DNA of 8,293 nucleotides, taken from NCBI GenBank assembly GCA_035548835.1, contig DASZSB010000117.1, positions 1 through 8,293 of the forward strand, given 5' to 3'. The notes under the pieces were generated by a model. That model worked only from the letters and a program-made list of their open reading frames with translations, ran no database searches and had not been told where the DNA came from. Of the stretch, positions 6,867-8,293 are shown piece by piece. A program made the translations under genes and the position numbers. Source of the DNA: FEN-1219 sp035548835. GTDB lineage: Bacteria; Pseudomonadota; Gammaproteobacteria; Steroidobacterales; Rariloculaceae. Numbering within the stretch: the stretch's first letter is position 1; each line of letters begins with the position of its first letter.

Positions 6867-6889
6867 GCGCCGGCTGTGGTCGCCGGCGC
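6867..6889. repeat. GC-rich 8-bp inverted repeat
   Basis: GCGCCGGC and GCCGGCGC are perfect inverted arms around a 7-nt spacer. The centre is about 150 bp upstream of the predicted sigma-54 start site. It could be a second activator site or a hairpin; no T-tract follows on either strand. Confidence 0.4.
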
Positions 6890-7170
6890 AACCGTCGTGC
6901 TGCGTGCTATCCCTTCCGGCCTTCCGGCAGCGCCGTGCCGCTGCGGATCGCGCGGGGGGGGCCGAAGTCCTTGACGGCGCGAGGTACGTGCCCTCGGCCC
7001 GCCTGCGCCGCTTACGCCTAGTGACGAGGCCGTGGCGATCGAGCACGGAATGAAGTGTTACCCTTCTGTCGGGAAGCACGCTAGGTTAGAAGTTAGCGGC
7101 CATCATCGTGTGCCCGAGACGTGAGTTTGCGCCCAAGAGTTCGGCCGCAATGCGAGCGAAGGAGAGTACG

Positions 7171-7518
7171 ATGGCGGCAACGCTCTATGGCATCAAGAAC
7201 TGCGACACGATGAAGAAGGCACGAGCCTGGCTCGATGCCCACGGTGTCGCATACGCGTTTCACGACTATAGAGCGGCCGGCATCGACGCGGATCGGCTCG
7301 AGCGTTGGGCGCGCGCCGTTGGCTGGGAAGCGCTCGTCAACCGCGCGGGTACTACGTTTCGCAAGCTGCCGCCGAGCGAGACCGCCGAACTCGACGAGCG
7401 CAACGGTCTGCGCCTGCTTGCCGCGCGGCCGTCGATGATCAAACGGCCGGTGCTCGAGATCGGCGGGCGCGTGATCGTTGGCTTCAAGCCCGACGTCTAC
7501 GAGGCGGAGGTTCGATGA
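7171..7518 (+). CDS. yffB: ArsC-family reductase, YffB/Spx-like
   Basis: Small cytoplasmic thioredoxin-fold protein of 115 residues in the ArsC-related family. The N-terminus LYGIKNCDTMKKARAWL (5-21) holds the only cysteine, Cys11, in a CxxM arrangement. The FHDYR block (about 30-34), GWEALVNRAGTTFRKL (51-66) and MIKRPVLEIGGRVIVGFKP (89-107) match E. coli YffB (118 residues). YffB binds glutathione and is thought to act as a GSH-dependent thiol reductase; true arsenate reductase activity is not established, and no other ars genes are present. The start at 7171 is chosen because GGAG (7161-7164) sits 6 nt before it and it restores the YffB N-terminus; the frame is open upstream to an ATG at 7108 that adds 21 unrelated residues. 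The stop overlaps the yjdM start by 4 bp, so the two are likely coupled. Confidence 0.9.
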   Translation: MAATLYGIKNCDTMKKARAWLDAHGVAYAFHDYRAAGIDADRLERWARAVGWEALVNRAGTTFRKLPPSETAELDERNGLRLLAARPSMIKRPVLEIGGRVIVGFKPDVYEAEVR

Positions 7519-7868
7519 GCTCGTTGCCCGGCTGTCCGCAATGCAAGTCGTCGTATACCTACGAGGACGGAGAAATGTTCGTCTGCCCCGAGTGCGGCCA
7601 TGAATGGTCTCGCCATGTGGGGGTCGAAGCCTCGGCCGCCGGGGCCGAAAACGAACGCGTCTTCAAAGACGCCAACGGCAACGTGCTACGCGACGGCGAC
7701 AGCGTAATAGTGATCAAGGACTTCAAAGTGAAAGGCTCGTCGCTCGTCGTCAAGGGCGGAACGAAGGTCAAGAACATCCGCCTCGTCGAAGGGGATCACG
7801 ACATCGACTGCCGCATCGACGGTATCGGTGCGATGCAACTCAAGACGGAGTTCGTGAGAAAAGCCTAG
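7515..7868 (+). CDS. yjdM: YjdM (PhnA-family) zinc-ribbon protein
   Basis: Cytoplasmic protein of 117 residues with the full two-part PhnA architecture. A zinc ribbon at about 5-31 has Cys7, Cys10, Cys24 and Cys27 (CPQC…CPECGHEW). A C-terminal SH3-like PhnA domain at about 49-117 reads VFKDANGNVLRDGDSVIVIKDFKVKG, then GTKVKNIRLVEGDHDIDCRIDG and ends LKTEFVRKA. These blocks are almost invariant in the family. The name PhnA came from proximity to the E. coli phosphonate operon; the family is not the phosphonoacetate hydrolase also called PhnA, and its role is unclear. GGAGG at 7506-7510 precedes the ATG, which overlaps the yffB stop. Confidence 0.93.
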   Translation: MSSLPGCPQCKSSYTYEDGEMFVCPECGHEWSRHVGVEASAAGAENERVFKDANGNVLRDGDSVIVIKDFKVKGSSLVVKGGTKVKNIRLVEGDHDIDCRIDGIGAMQLKTEFVRKA

Positions 7869-7909
7869 CCCGGGACGCACGCCGCCGCCGCCCTACGAGG
7901 AGGCCCATA

Positions 7910-8293
7910 ATGGTCATCAGGTTGAAGGTCAACGGGGCGACCCACTCGGTCGATGCCGAGCCGGACACGCCGCTGCTCTACGTGCTGCGCAACGACCTCG
8001 AGCTCAATGGCGCGAAATACGGCTGCGCCATGACGCAATGCGGCGCCTGCACGGTGCTCGTCAACGGCGCGGCGACACGCTCCTGTGTGACGCCGGTCGG
8101 CTCGATCGAAGGCAACGAGGTCACCACGCTCGAAGGGCTCGGCACGCTCGATAAGCTTCACCCGCTGCAGAAGGCCTTCATCGATGAACAGGCGGCTCAG
8201 TGCGGCTATTGCGCGAGCGGCATGATCATGACGGCGGCCGACCTGCTGAACCGCAACAGCCAACCGCAGGAGGCGGACGTGCGGGCAGCGCTT
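7910..8293 (+). CDS. [2Fe-2S] subunit of a molybdenum hydroxylase, IorA/CoxS type (3' end cut by window)
   Basis: Small electron-transfer subunit of a xanthine-oxidase-family enzyme; it passes electrons from the molybdopterin site of a separate large subunit to an external acceptor. The first 128 residues are present. The ferredoxin-like domain (1-75) binds the outer cluster through Cys39, Cys44, Cys47 and Cys59 (KYGCAMTQCGACTVLVNG…RSC). The all-helical domain begins at about 80 with QCGYCASGMIM (97-107), supplying Cys98 and Cys101; the partner CRC motif should lie just past the window end. The spacing KYGC-x4-C and RSCVTPV resemble isoquinoline 1-oxidoreductase alpha and nicotinate dehydrogenase small subunits more than CO dehydrogenase. 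Substrate cannot be judged without the large subunit, expected downstream. GAGGAGG (7897-7903) sits 6 nt before the ATG. It lies 41 bp after yjdM, so co-transcription is possible. Confidence 0.92.
   Translation, partial: MVIRLKVNGATHSVDAEPDTPLLYVLRNDLELNGAKYGCAMTQCGACTVLVNGAATRSCVTPVGSIEGNEVTTLEGLGTLDKLHPLQKAFIDEQAAQCGYCASGMIMTAADLLNRNSQPQEADVRAAL

Larger units (their letters stand above)
6700..7170. other. Divergent intergenic region without a supported gene
   Basis: This gap of about 470 bp separates the - strand permease operon from the + strand yffB-yjdM genes. It holds the sigma-54 promoter, the dyads and the 8-bp inverted repeat listed separately, a 10-bp palindrome CAGGCGCCTG (6770-6779), a tandem TTCCGG pair near 6914-6927 and an 8-base G run (6954-6961). 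Frames here are Arg/Pro/Ala-rich, lack plausible ribosome sites and resemble no family I know. AT content rises around 7051-7100, where the yffB promoter should lie; TTACCC (7058) and TAGGTT (7082) with 18-bp spacing are only a weak candidate. Confidence 0.6.

Noticed and set aside
6700..6891. Upstream extension of the lipocalin-like gene
   Set aside because: The added 64 residues are Arg-rich with no family likeness, would bury a clear signal peptide, and overlap the sigma-54 promoter and the ribosome site of the chosen start.
6802..7053. Small open frame (83 codons) in the divergent gap
   Set aside because: No ribosome site, Arg/Pro/Ala-rich composition, overlaps dyad elements, and no recognisable family.
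7108..7170. Earlier ATG for yffB
   Set aside because: It adds 21 residues absent from the family and lacks a good ribosome site, whereas 7171 has GGAG at 6 nt and gives the family N-terminus.
7171..7518. Arsenic-resistance gene
   Set aside because: The sequence follows YffB rather than arsenate reductase proper, and no arsenite pump or ArsR regulator is adjacent.
7515..7868. Phosphonate degradation enzyme (PhnA hydrolase)
   Set aside because: The zinc ribbon plus small C-terminal domain is the YjdM family, unrelated to phosphonoacetate hydrolase; no other phosphonate genes are present.

Overview
The window is GC-rich, densely coding DNA from a Gram-negative bacterium, most likely a member of the Pseudomonadota. 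The evidence is a TonB-dependent outer-membrane receptor, several Sec-exported periplasmic proteins, a tRNA with an encoded CCA tail, and YffB and YjdM homologues. An acidobacterial-type duplicated orphan permease and a DUF6152 protein suggest an environmental lineage such as Steroidobacter-like Gammaproteobacteria. That placement is inferred from family distributions I recall, not shown by the sequence. I see no phage, transposon or CRISPR signature.

Left block (1-3407, + strand). A PqqU/YncD-type TonB-dependent receptor, cut at its 5' end by the window edge, is followed after 40 bp by an uncharacterised exported protein of 251 residues. That gene overlaps by 4 bp with a small exported DUF6152 protein. 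The three look like one operon linking outer-membrane uptake, probably of pyrroloquinoline quinone, to two periplasmic proteins. The DUF6152 protein is predicted to begin with two histidines after signal-peptide cleavage. A tRNA-Arg(UCG) gene follows, apparently with its own -10 element.

Convergent junction (3408-3591). This gap of 184 bp holds three hairpin-forming inverted repeats between the tRNA on the + strand and the permease gene on the - strand.

Middle block (3592-6753, - strand). A small exported lipocalin-like protein of 168 residues is followed after 57 bp by an 847-residue MacB/FtsX-type permease with no ATPase domain. Upstream of this pair is an exact match to the sigma-54 core, TGGCACG-N4-TTGCT, with the predicted transcript start about 28 nt before the start codon. 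Dyad-symmetric sites lie about 125-150 bp farther upstream, where enhancer-binding proteins usually bind. The pair therefore looks like a conditionally activated envelope operon.

Right block (7171-8293, + strand). An ArsC/YffB-like reductase overlaps a YjdM (PhnA-family) zinc-ribbon protein by 4 bp. After 41 bp comes the start of a [2Fe-2S] subunit of a molybdenum hydroxylase (IorA/CoxS type), cut by the window end. The remaining gap of about 470 bp (6700-7170) separates the divergent middle and right blocks and carries the regulatory sites.
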